DNA of 64,000 nucleotides, taken from Chionis minor. Taxonomy: Eukaryota; Chordata; Aves; Charadriiformes; Chionididae. The notes under the pieces were generated by a model. The model did no database searches, was not told where the DNA came from, and saw nothing but the letters and a program-made list of their open reading frames with translations. The position numbers and the translations under genes are program-made. Positions 9,257 to 19,986 of the stretch are shown here, in pieces (position 1 is the first letter of the stretch; the number at the start of each line of letters is the position of its first letter). The DNA is taken from assembly GCA_013398295.1 (NCBI GenBank), contig VZSF01006711.1:211911-275910 (forward strand), written 5' to 3'.

Positions 9257-12240
9257 GTAAACAAGCACTCCATCTGTCCTCAGGCAGGGGAGGACGCAAC
9301 CCTTGACCACTGTACAGCCAGGGACAGGACACGCTACCTGTCCACAATAAGGAATTTTCCCCATTACTTTTCACCGTCTCATAGTAAAAGCAGAAATACA
9401 GCTTATACTCAAACAATTATCAACAGCAATTATTTTTGCAGTTATCATGATTTTTCACTGAGGTTTGGTCTCACACAGTGAGCCCATCTCCTACTCACCT
9501 CAATGTTCAGAAAGCTCCCCTTACCTTAAGCGGGTGTTGAGGATTTATCGTGTTTGTACCCCTTTGATGCTGGAAGCATTACTAGCCCCCATCACCCTTG
9601 TGTTTTTCTTCATCCTCATTATTTAAGGGAACTTCTTCCACCTGATCCAGGCAAAAGCCTTTCATTTAGCAGCTGGAGAGCAAAGTTAATTTGCTCATAT
9701 CAAAGGGCTTCACAAAGCCACAATTAAAAATACATCCTCCCAATTATAGTCGCATTCTCAGAACTGCAAACAGGTGAGACAGAAACAGGGCAAGTATCCC
9801 CTGCACCAGGTTCCTCTCCGATGCCTGTCCAAGGTGGGGATCCTGCCTCCTGCCAAGGCCAGCACACAGAAAACAGCAGAGGCGGCCTCTGGGGGAAAAA
9901 TAAAGTGATGGAAACCATCTCTTCATAAGATACTGTATGAGCCTTCGACCACATTTTGTTATCCCAGATGTGTATTCTCAGATGCGCTGCCTCAGACCCG
10001 CTTTTCCAAAGATAAAATCTTTTTATTTTGGAAAGCCTCAAGTACCTTCAGCAGCCCCAGAGCCGAGAGAAACACAGGAGGTTTGCATGTCCTTGGGCAC
10101 AGGCTAGATGTGTACTCCATGACAGCCTTCCGTGAGGGCTGCCTTGTGGGGTGTGCTGCAATCACAGAACTCCGACATGATATTCTTAATAAGCGCTACT
10201 GAAAGGGACTATATCCAGTAGGATCATGTGGTATGGTATTCTGCTTACTAGAATTACTCACAAAGCCAACCATGTGTTCTGTTTTGTTTTTAAATTAAAT
10301 TTTGTCTTTTATTTTAATTTTAATCTTGTTTTGCCTGCTGTTACACCATCTGGGAACGACTTTGCAAGGAAACTTCTGCACTGGAGAGGAAAGAAAAACT
10401 TATCAGAACTTGCTTCTCTTTTATGTCACAGTATCATAAAGATCTCCATAATGCACTTCCCTCTGGTAATGATCCGTATAGCCAGGAGGCAATTTCCAGG
10501 CTTGAGTCCAAGCACAGAAAGCTTAACACTTCTGTATTAACCTTTAGCACAGCTCTGACTATGCTGCACTTCTCAGCTCACACAGTTTCCCACAAAGAGT
10601 CACAATTCTCCTGGATCAAGAAGAAGGAAAAAGCCAGACCTGAGTCCTGCTGCCTTTCAGGCAAAGCCTGGGACTCTTCCCGCTTAGTTTGAGGGTGATT
10701 TTAGCACCATCTTGAGATTTACAACCAGGATTTCATATATTTCTTCATCTTTCATGATTGGGAATGATCTCGTGGTAGTTTTTCATTTTTCCCTGGGGTA
10801 ACCAGTGAAATACTTTCCACTTTATCGTTAAAAAAGGAGATAGAATTCTTTATTTTTTAAAGCTACTTTCCAATTTTGTTCTGAATGCTTCATCTAGTAG
10901 CCAAGTGAAGGGGAGCACTCAGCAGAGATTTTACTTAGAACCTGCCTACTCCAAAGAAATGTTTTGTGTGTCCAACTTGACATCTAATGTTGAAAGAGCT
11001 GCTTTGGCAGCACGTGAATCCGAGGAGCAACTGTAGACTGGGAGATGGGAATGGAAAGAAGACATGCCAGTGTCAATAGTTCCTAAACCTGTGACACTCC
11101 TCCAAGAGAGACCTTGCCAACACAGCTTTTGCCACAGGACACAGTGAAATCCCCTTCAGATGCTTTTAAGCAACAAGAGTTAATCACTGTCCATCAGTGC
11201 CGGCCCTGCACCAATAAACTGTTAGAGCCTTTTCTGAGACATTTTTAGCCTCGTTTCCCAAGAAAGCTGGATCTATGTTGCAATGCTGCCTATGTCAGTC
11301 CTCCCAGCCCAATTTTCCGAAGATTTTTCTAAACAGTTGGCTAAATTTCAACTGAGTTTGAGAAAGGAGTAGGTGTTTTATAGGTATGTGGTTATGTCTT
11401 CCGGCTCCTGAAGATCACAGGCAGGACTGAGGAAAGAGACCTAAACTAACACCCACCAGAGAAAAAGCTTGAACACGTTGTTATCCTTTCTTTTTTCAGC
11501 AGCTGATGGGCTAAACCTCGCTCAGAAGCAGCGTGCAGCCTCTCAGCTTGCTAATAGCTACGGGACGAAGGACAGCAATGGAGATGTCAGCAGGATGAGA
11601 CTGTAACGGACACTGACTGGGGACAGAATAGTGTGGAAACTCACATAAAAACCAGGCTTGATAATATTCAGTGTTTCTACTGTCCTGTGGTAGGCCCCTG
11701 TTTGATAAACCAAAGGTTTTGTATAGTCATGTTATCTCCAGGAGCTGCGAAACATTAGATATCACAGGGCTCACCAAGGCGAACAACAAGTACTGCCTAC
11801 GCCTGATGCACTTGCTCCTCTGCACTTATTTTCCTCCTTCTGGGCCTTAAAAAAAAAAAAAACAATTAAAAATTAAAAATGCGGTGGTCTCCTTTGCATC
11901 AGCTTCAGAGGAAGACCCATCAGTTTACCAGCGCTGAAATTAACCTTTGTAAGTGTTCTCTTCATTAAAGCACAAGAGGCATATAAGGAGGGAGGGGGAA
12001 AAAAAGATCAGGTAGACTTCAACTTGCAGGGCTGACAGTCTTGGCCATCAAATTGCCCTCCAAAAACTGGAACACAGATCTACGTTGGGTACCGAGTTGT
12101 TTTACTACTTAGCCCTGAAGGGTGCTGTAAGAGCCAACAGGTTGCCAGCATGCTCCCGCCGAACACTGCGCACAGGAGAAAGGGAGCACTGATTAAGGGG
12201 ACGTTCAGCATGTGTGAGTTGTGTTTATGTCACTGAGTAT
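9257..12240. other. Intergenic/intronic DNA, no gene recognised
   Basis: AT-moderate sequence. 10270-10330 is T-rich, and 11849-11862 is a 14-base A run. A frame at 10423-10692 follows an acceptor-like TTTTATGTCACAG but lacks a good donor and a recognisable product. Nothing else could be supported. Confidence 0.5.
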
Positions 12241-12350
12241 CCCTGAGCAAGTCGTGCCACATTTGCACGCCTCACTTTCCCTACCAGTAACTAGCAGTTA
12301 CTAACAAGTTCTCCTGAGCTTAGTGTTATACCTTGAGGAATGTTGGAAGA
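12241..12350 (+). mobile_element. Possible MIR-like SINE remnant
   Basis: CCCTGAGCAAGTCGTGCCAC followed by GCCTCACTTTCCCTACCAGT and later ACCTTGAGGAATGTTGGA resembles the order of the MIR core and 3' portion (GCAAGT...CCTCA...TTTCC...CTGTAA...TGAGGAT). It is highly diverged and I judged it by eye only. Ancient MIRs do persist in bird genomes at low copy number. Confidence 0.35.
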
Positions 12351-14383
12351 AATCCGCTCCAGTTCCTCATGAAAATTAGGTCCTGATTGAAGTTAAGCAG
12401 CACACAGACAGACGTAAACTACAATAAACTAGTCAGGGATAGACTTGCCACAGCTACCAAACCAGCACATTGCAGGCGTGTCATTCCAGGAGACGGATCT
12501 TTCCATTCTCCCACACCTGCATGTACCATCAGCAAGTATTTCTGTGCTCCCCAGCTCCTGACAGAAGTCCCTTCAGGGGGGACAGCAAAGCTGAAGTCAG
12601 ACCTTTTCCCTTTTCCGCCAGACTAAGAGCACTTGAACTGGCACTTCTGCTTGCTTCTGGGCACTTGCACTTGTGGGGCCCACGTACACTTTCATGGATG
12701 GTCTGTTTTCCAGAGGGAAAAACCAGAAGCTCTTTCTTGAAAATAATTTTTTTCCCTTCTTGAATGCCACCATGGTGCCTTGTGGGAGGGAGGCACGATC
12801 CGTGCACTTTGCTGCACCGCTCCAACACAGAGGACGGCCGGTCCCACAGTGCAGCACCGGCTGTTTGCCATGCTGGCATCCCAGCACACCAGGTCAACCA
12901 CTGATGGACACCAACTAGCTGAGAACATTGACCTGGAGGAGAACAGGGGGAATCTGAACTAGAGACACGCTGCTGACGGGGAGGTTTGGAGCTGGGATGG
13001 CCCTAAACCGTTCCCTTGCCCTCCCTCACGCTTCAGTTTTCAACTGAACCCCAGCAGCATGTTATTTTAGTGCACCCAGTTTCTCCCTCATAAAAAAATG
13101 CTTTATGAACGTTTTGCATAATCAATACAATTTTCTGTTGCTTTCAAAAGGACTCGACCAGCATCACAGGGAGAAATTGAGGTCAGTTCACTATCTATAC
13201 CAGAAAGGCATCATCTTCAATAAATATTAGTGTACAGTGACTGCTCTGGCAACCTCTGTTGAAATACCATGGAATTTACAGCATATATTTAATTTGCAGG
13301 TTTGTCCATTTTCCCGTAAGGCTTTTTAAATAGGTATCTAATATTTATATCTGCATATACAGTACTTTGCTGGAAGCGATTAAGCATATATAATGAGACA
13401 AAAATAAAATGCATTTACTTTGTTTCATTTTGAATGACTCAGTATATGTTGTGATTTCTGTTTATAAACACTGCTTTCTGCTTCGGAGTTTCCACAAAAG
13501 GTTCATTAGTTATAACGCGTTATCATTCTAGAAATGCTCCCTATGTGAGGCAAGGAGAAGGAACAAGGTCAAGATGCTGTTGCAAGGCTTCTTCTGGAAA
13601 AATTATGTTGGTTTATTAAAGTCGTAATCCATGCTGCGAACTTATATCAGCACAGCTCTTCAGATACACCAGCTCCCGAGTAAGAATAAAATGCCCCTTG
13701 CCACGAGTTCAATACCGCGTGCACAAACATTTGTGCACATCAGCATCGGAGTCATTCTGGCCACTTTGGGGGCAGAGGTGGAAAATCTCACCCTGCACAT
13801 ATTTTTTTGCTGATAGTGCATTCTCTGAGCAAGAGAACGGCACGAAGCCATGTGACTCACCAGGCCACCGCATGAAACTATGACACCAATTTGTGCCTAT
13901 GGCCTGGGATCAACCCATTGAGCAAACGCCTGGAAAGAGACTAAAATAGAAGTAGGAAAACAAATGAACTGGAGGCAGGATGCAAGTCCTTCAGATGCAC
14001 TGGCTTCGGTCACCGGGCTTCTCATCTCATGGCAGAGAAAGAGATAAGAAACTAATAGATAATGAACTAATAACGTCATACACAAATACAGAATACAGTA
14101 ATATAATTTTTGGGGGTGACTCTGAAAGACCGTTGATTGGTTTCACAGTAGATGAAAGTGTATCTCCACAGGGGTTTCCTGAGCAATTACGTGAGTGCCT
14201 AGAAATTGCCCCTTTGCCAGGAGAGCGTTCCAAAAGACACCCCTGTTCTGGGTATGGATTTCCACAGACTTACAAACAATGCCTCGCTCCCAGTGCTGCT
14301 GCAGAGAGCCTGGATGATTAGGGCATGGGCTTTACAGTGGCACAGAACACAACAGCTGATGCTTGGAAATAGATTTCCCACCC

Positions 14384-14404
14384 TTTTTTTTTTTTTTTTT
14401 TTTT
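14384..14404. repeat. T21 homopolymer
   Basis: Twenty-one consecutive T residues. If this were the reversed poly-A tail of a minus-strand retrocopy, a reversed poly-A signal (TTTATT) would be expected just to its right. None is present in the next ~60 bases and no mRNA-like sequence is seen, so it is called simple sequence. Confidence 0.85.
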
Positions 14405-16304
14405 GGTATCTGTACAACATCGTATCACAGTTTAGTCATTGTTTCTGTAAGAAACCTCAGGTCAAGATCCCAAAATGCAGATTCTCATGACCACAGAACA
14501 CTCGCAAGCCAAAGCCCCAGACTTTTGCTGTCTGCTCTTATCTCCAGCCCTTTCCTTTCACCACTTCTCTTCTGGATTCTGGCTTGCCACCAGGAATTTT
14601 GCAATACTTTCCCTCTTCCACTACCAGCTACCCCTCTCCTCTTCCTGCTCTGGGACAAGGAGCCACACAGCTTGGCACAGCCAGTCCCTAGTGAACAATC
14701 CGTGCCTCTCTGAGGGGCAAGAAGTTGCAGCCAACTGGCCTCCTAAAAGTACAGTGAAGAACGCAGCCTCCTCTCTTGAAGGAGAAGGTATGTAGGACAG
14801 TGGGATTCATGGATATGGATGGAGAAAAAAGCCAAGAAGGAACAAGTGACCCAGGAGGGCAAGATGGAAGGAAATGTCTTCTGGTAGTGACAGACACAGA
14901 AATGGGAGAATAGCATCAGAGGGGAGGAACACTGGCAACAAAGACAGCTAAAGGAAGGGGCACGTTGCTCATGCAAAAGGCAACTTACAGGGCTGGAAGC
15001 AAACGTTATTGGAGAAGTGAGTCCAAGAACCAGGTTTATTTATGCCCTGTGGAGTTTCCCCTGCTATTTCCGATGAAATAGCATCAGGGAGGAGTCACAA
15101 GCCACGCCACGCTCGCACCCTTCAGCCCACTCACACCCCACCAGCAAACGCAGCGAGTGTGGCTGAGCTGCCACTCAGCCCGGGACCTGCTCTAAAACCT
15201 ACCTGGGGACAATTTTGCCCTTTCCAGTCTCTGACTCATTGTTTGTGCGGTAACTGCATTACATGAGCCCATGTGAAAACACAGTAACAGCCACTGCAGT
15301 AAGTACTGACGCGAGATAACTGCTTTGTTCATTTTTTATGAGGCTATCTGCCCAGGAGTGCTTATTCTAAGTAAAGGACCCCCAGGAGCAAGGTTTCAGA
15401 AGCATATGGTCAATGTAAAGCATTAGATGGGTTTTTTTCTGAAACATGTGTATAATGATCACCTTCCTCCATCCCAGAAGCCAGCTTAGCCCAGTTACTC
15501 CTGCCCTGAAAGAAATATTCATTTTAAAATGTATGGCAAGGGAAAAGATTTTTACAGGCAACCTGCAGTTAGGTACCAGAATCCCACAACACGTCAGGAG
15601 ATGGACTTACGATGCTTCTGCGTAGTCTCTGAATTTGCCTTTATGTGATTTAAAAAAACATATCCTTTTTCCTAACTACCGCTTGGCTTTGTTACTTTTT
15701 AAAAGCAGCAGAGCTCACCAAGAGTATGGGAAAGGGAATAGACCCAATATGTTCTGTAACCTAAGCTTCTGAAGAACAATTTTTAAAGCCACCTTTTTTT
15801 CCATAGATTTCAGATGCATATTAAGACATTTTGCAGATGAACATTTTTCAAAGTTACCAGGGGGGGAAAAAAACCCCAAAGCAATAACTTATCTTTTGAG
15901 TTAAAAATCCCAAATATGACAAATTGCAACAGCAACTGTGTCTTCTACCAAAATCCCCAAAAGAAACAAGAATTGGACAGAAGAAGGAAGGGTGGAAATG
16001 ATAGCATGGACATTTCAGGCACAGAATACTCTTGATATGTTTCAGGCACAGCACAGACAGAAGCATTTATAGAAGATTCAGAAAACAGAACATTCCCCAC
16101 TTAGTCACTTGAAGGGAGGTATTACAGGATTCAGCTCCTGGAGTCATGTGATTACAAATGCTGTTGCTGCCAACACTAATTTTCCAGTGCTTGCAACTGC
16201 AAAGAAACCTTCAAAAAGCATTTCATTTTTTTTTGGAATACTATGTCTGCCTCATTGCAAGTCCGCAAAGAATTAGGAAAAAACCCTGCTCTGTGCCAAT
16301 AGCT

Positions 16305-16335
16305 ATATATAAATGATGTATGAATATTTATATAT
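16305..16335. repeat. AT-rich inverted repeat
   Basis: Perfect 10-bp arms ATATATAAAT (16305-16314) and ATTTATATAT (16326-16335) surround an 11-base loop. The arms are entirely A/T, so thermodynamic stability is modest and chance is a fair explanation. Confidence 0.6.
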
Positions 16336-17280
16336 GTGTGGTCAGATTTGTCTGGAGTCAGCAAGCAGCCATCCTGCCTGCAGAGCTTTGAGATCCTTCC
16401 AGATGATAAGTATTAATAAAGAAAGGTATAGTAGCATTATCATTATTTTCCACTTTATTTCTTTAATTTAATTTCATGCTTCACTTTTGTTCTGTTGGTG
16501 TTTTGCGTGCTGGAACATTTGTAATCATTCATTATTCTGGTTGATAGAGAATGCATAATGTTTTAGGAGCGATACGACATTTACATTCACTTATGAGTTA
16601 TTAGATGTCTTCTTATAAGCGATGAAGAATGTCAGAGCTTGACATCTTGTATTTTGCATATCAACTAAGTTTTCTTTTGTAGCTTCGTCTCAGTTATTCA
16701 CTATCAATACTCTTACCCTGGGATAGAAGCAATCACACCAACTTCATAACATGTACAGAAATAGTAATTACAGCATCCAGGCAATAACTTAGATTCTGCA
16801 CGTACAATACAGATGCAAGACATGATTCTGCATCTCTGTTCACGTGACTGTTGTCTTAAAAGTCGAGGAACCCACTCCTGGGAGAAAATACTACTCAAAG
16901 TTGTAAAAACAGGTCTTGAACGTAAAGTAAAATTATAGTACTATTTAACTATCAGTTATAAGCTGGAACCTAGAGAGTAAAGAAATGGGTAGCTTTTTCA
17001 CTTAATAAAATATTACTGTCATTACCAACCCCGAAGATGGTTATTAAAAACCTTGGGCAGCTGCTAGTTCTCTGCAGCCTGCTGCTCACAGCACCTCCCT
17101 GTCTCAGGAGAGCCGGTAACCCCGCATGCCCTGACAACTGGCAGTGCATTCTGCAGGGGAGGATTAATCCCAACCCAAGCCAGTGGCCGGTGCTGCAGAC
17201 GTGCTTTGTGGGGACATCACCATTTCCTGATTAAGGTACCGCCTCCATTCCTACGAGGTCCCGTAACAAGGGGTTAGAGA

Positions 17281-17871
17281 TCATAGAATCACAGAATGGT
17301 TTAGGTTGGAAGGGACCTTGCAGATCATCGAGTTCCAACCCCCCTGCCATAGGCAGGGACGCCTCCCACTAGACCAGGTTGCCCAAGGCCACATCCAGCC
17401 TGGCCTTCAACACCTCCAGGGATGGGGGGCCTCAACAACCTCTCTGGGCAACCTGTTCCAGTGCCTCACCACCCTCAAAGTCAAAAATTTCTTCCTAATG
17501 TTTAATCTAAACCTGCCCTCTTCCAGTTTAAAGCCATTCCCCCTCGTCCTTTCACTACATGCCCTAGTAAAAAGTCATAGAATCATAGAATCACTTGGGT
17601 TGGAAGAGACCTTCAAGATCATTGAGTCCTTCCCCTGCTCTCCTGTAGGCCCCCTTTAGGTACTGGAAGACCTCAATAAGGTCTCCCCGGAGCCTTCTCT
17701 TCTCCAGGCTGAACAGCCCTAACTCTTTCAGCCCCTCCTCATAGGAGAGGTGCTCCAGCCCTTGGACCATCCTGGTGGCTCTCCTCTGGATACGCTCCAG
17801 CAGGTCCATGTCCTTCTTATGTTGGGGACTCCAGAGCTGGATGCAGTACTCCAGGTGGGGTCTCCCTGCAG
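17281..17871 (-). mobile_element. CR1 LINE, minus strand, with a second CR1 nested inside
   Basis: Read from the low-coordinate end, the 3' tail (TCATAGAATCACAGAATGG) is followed by TTCCAACCCCCCTGCCATAG, GGGCAACCTGTTCCAGTGCC and the ORF2 C-terminal relic. The minus frame at 17591-17899 still reads [20 protein letters not shown], then later [19 protein letters not shown] without a stop, an unusually well preserved CR1 ORF2 tail. The reverse transcriptase domain, which lies further 5', is absent. The element is split by a 54-bp CR1 insertion at 17575-17628. Confidence 0.95.
17575..17628 (-). mobile_element. Nested short CR1 tail inside an older CR1
   Basis: TCATAGAATCATAGAATCAC, then TTGGGTTGGAAGAGACCTTC and AAGATCATTGAGTCC, is a complete CR1 3' terminus placed where the host element should read AAAAAGTCCCTCCCCAGC. 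Host sequence resumes with CCCCTGCTCTCCTGTAGGCC. Only the last ~54 bp of the invading element were inserted. Its terminus resembles that of the copy at 29295-29601 (CACTTGGGTTGGAAG). The 5' junction shares AGTCC between donor and target. Confidence 0.9.
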
Positions 17872-19130
17872 ATATTCGCATGCCAACCTCACATCCCAAA
17901 GTCTGGCAGACATTGGAGTGTCTCTAGATGGTATCTCTTACCCCCTCCAAGAAGCTCACTTCCAAAAGAAAGCCAGATTTCTGCTTTGGTCCCATGGCCT
18001 TTCAATAGCGCAAAAAGCCGCACTGTAAAAAATTTCCTGTAGCCTGTGTATATAGTGTCCACCTTCTCCTCCGGGTTAATAGGCCTAAAATTTTCATCAG
18101 GAGCATGTAAATACATAGCGTCAGGAAGCAAAACTGTGCGTAAACACAGCACACTGCTCCCTTTATCTCCCTCTGTCCCTGAACGGCGCATGGAGGAAGA
18201 AGCAGCGTTTCGAGTCTCTCTGTGTATTACCACTGACTCTTAGTGAGACTGATAAACCAGCTCCATCCACGTCCTCGCTCCAGAGTGCCAGGAGACAAGC
18301 AACGCTTCGACACAAGTCATTTTTCCATGTCAAGCAATTTTCTACAACCTGCTCAGCTGCTATGTGTCTTTGATTTGAGCCACCGCTCCTCCTAAAAGAA
18401 GCGCTAGAGCATCCTTTCCCAAGGCTGTGGGATGCTGTACGCAGTTTCGTGTTGCATTCATCATAGATAGAAACATGACAAACAATGGTGTGAAAGCTGT
18501 TAGTGAAAAAAACAGGCAAATAACAAACTGACGGAAGGAAGGAACACACGAAGGGGGAAGTCAGGAAAGCAGCTACATGGGATAACATTCTTGTCAAGCA
18601 GGTTATATCCAGGTAAACCTTTTTCACTGCTATTTAGGTATTGAAAAGGCTTTTCTGTCCAAGCCATTGTTGGCAATAGCTCTCCCTAATTTTGTACCAA
18701 AAGGTGGCAGCAGTCTGACCACCTTTAATCTGATTGTCCCTGTTCCTGCTTCTGTTTCCCAAGACACTGTAGAGAAAAGGACCTATGAACCACAGCTTTC
18801 AGAGTCAAGCAAACTTTTCCAAATGTTCCCACGAACTTACACCCCATTAAATTAACTTTTGCCCTTTCATAGGTTGCTTGGAGGTTTTTTTAATCCGTAT
18901 TTTGAGGAGCACTTTACAAGCAACCTTATTCAACCAGAGGTTACATCACATCTACAGACAGCAAATTGGCAGCCTGTAGGTCCAGAGAATACAAGAAGGG
19001 TGGACCATTCAATAAAGGAGCAGAAGCGGTAATGCAGATAAGCTATTAGCACTCTTTCAAAATTAAATGAAGCAAAATGGTTTCAAACACTGCCATTCAA
19101 TATGAAAAAGAGGTCAAGGGCAAACATCAT
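17872..19130. other. Intergenic DNA, no gene recognised
   Basis: No repeat recognised. The longest frame (18163-18627, minus, 154 codons) has no recognisable domain, and two other frames overlap it. Confidence 0.5.
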
Positions 19131-19193
19131 TTAAAAAAAGAAAACCCAAAACAAACAAAACCACACACAACACAACAAATCAAAAAAAGAAAC
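19131..19193. repeat. A-rich low-complexity stretch
   Basis: About 60 bases composed almost entirely of A and C on this strand (runs of AAAC, CAAA and a CACACAACACAAC segment), with two interrupted A7 runs. It is simple sequence with no coding potential. Confidence 0.8.
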
Positions 19194-19360
19194 CCTCAGG
19201 AAATTATTTTGAAAAATGGACCCCAATGGGAACACGCACTGATCCAAAATTAGGGAACAGCCCAAGCTTGTTAAGCAGACAGCCCACTGAAAATTCATCT
19301 TTAATTCAGATTTAGCTAGAAGCTCATGTGCAATTGTGAAACATGTGGTAAAAGGATTAA

Positions 19361-19986
19361 TGTGCCCAGGTGGCCAAAAAGGCCACCAGTATCCTCACCT
19401 GTATCAGACATAGTGTGGCCAGCAGGACTGGGGCAGTGATGGTCCCCCTGGACTCAGCACTGATGAGGCCCCACTGCAAATATTGTGTCCGCTTTTGGGT
19501 CCCTCACTCCAAGAAGGACATTGAGGGGCTGGAGTGTGACCAGAGAAGGGCAATGGAGCTGGTGAGGGGTCTGGAGCACAAGTCCTGTGAGGAGCGGCTG
19601 AGGGAACTGGGGTTGTTCAGCCTGGAGAAGAGGAGGCTGAGGGGAGACCTTCTCACTCCCTGCAGCTCCCTGAAAGGAGGGTGTAGCCAGGGGGAGCTGG
19701 TCTCTTCTCCCAAGGAACAGGTGATAGGGCAAGAGGAAACAACCTCAAGTTGCACCAGGGGAGGTTTAGATTGGATATGAGGAAAAAACTTCTTCATGGA
19801 AAGGGTTGTCAAGGACTGGAACAAGCTGCCCAGGGCAGTGGTGGAGTCGCCGTCCCTGGAGGTATTTCCCATCTGGGCAGATGAGGTGCTGAGGGACATG
19901 GGTTAGGGGTGGGTTTTGCAGTGCTGGGTTGATGGTTGTACTTGGTGATCTTAAAGGTCTCTTCCTACCCGGGTGATTCTGCGATT
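19361..19986 (+). mobile_element. CR1 LINE, plus strand, longest undisrupted copy here
   Basis: The copy covers ~626 bp of CR1 from the ORF2 C-terminal region (TGTGCCCAGGTGGCCAAAAA, then CAAGAAGGACATTGAGGGGC) to the 3' end (TTGATGGTTGTACTTGGTGA and GATTCTGCGATT). A plus frame of 136 codons (19370-19780) reads ORF2-like peptides such as [20 protein letters not shown], then drifts out of the family frame after GGCSQG. This is decayed coding sequence rather than a gene. Confidence 0.95.

Larger units (their letters stand above)
12351..17280. other. Intergenic/intronic DNA, no gene recognised
   Basis: Long stretch without a recognised gene. 13060-13450 and 16420-16700 are notably AT-rich and CpG-poor. 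A 21-base T run lies at 14384-14404, and an AT hairpin at 16305-16335. Frames of up to ~120 codons (12529-12897 minus, 14363-14713 plus) are in shifting frames and have no domain I recognise. Confidence 0.5.

Noticed and set aside
10998..11018. GCTGCTTTGGCAGCACGTGA resembles the 5' stem of U6 snRNA
   Set aside because: Similarity stops after the short stem-like segment; the conserved U6 central sequence is absent.
14384..14404. T21 run as the poly-A tail of a minus-strand retrocopy
   Set aside because: No reversed poly-A signal and no mRNA-like sequence follow it.
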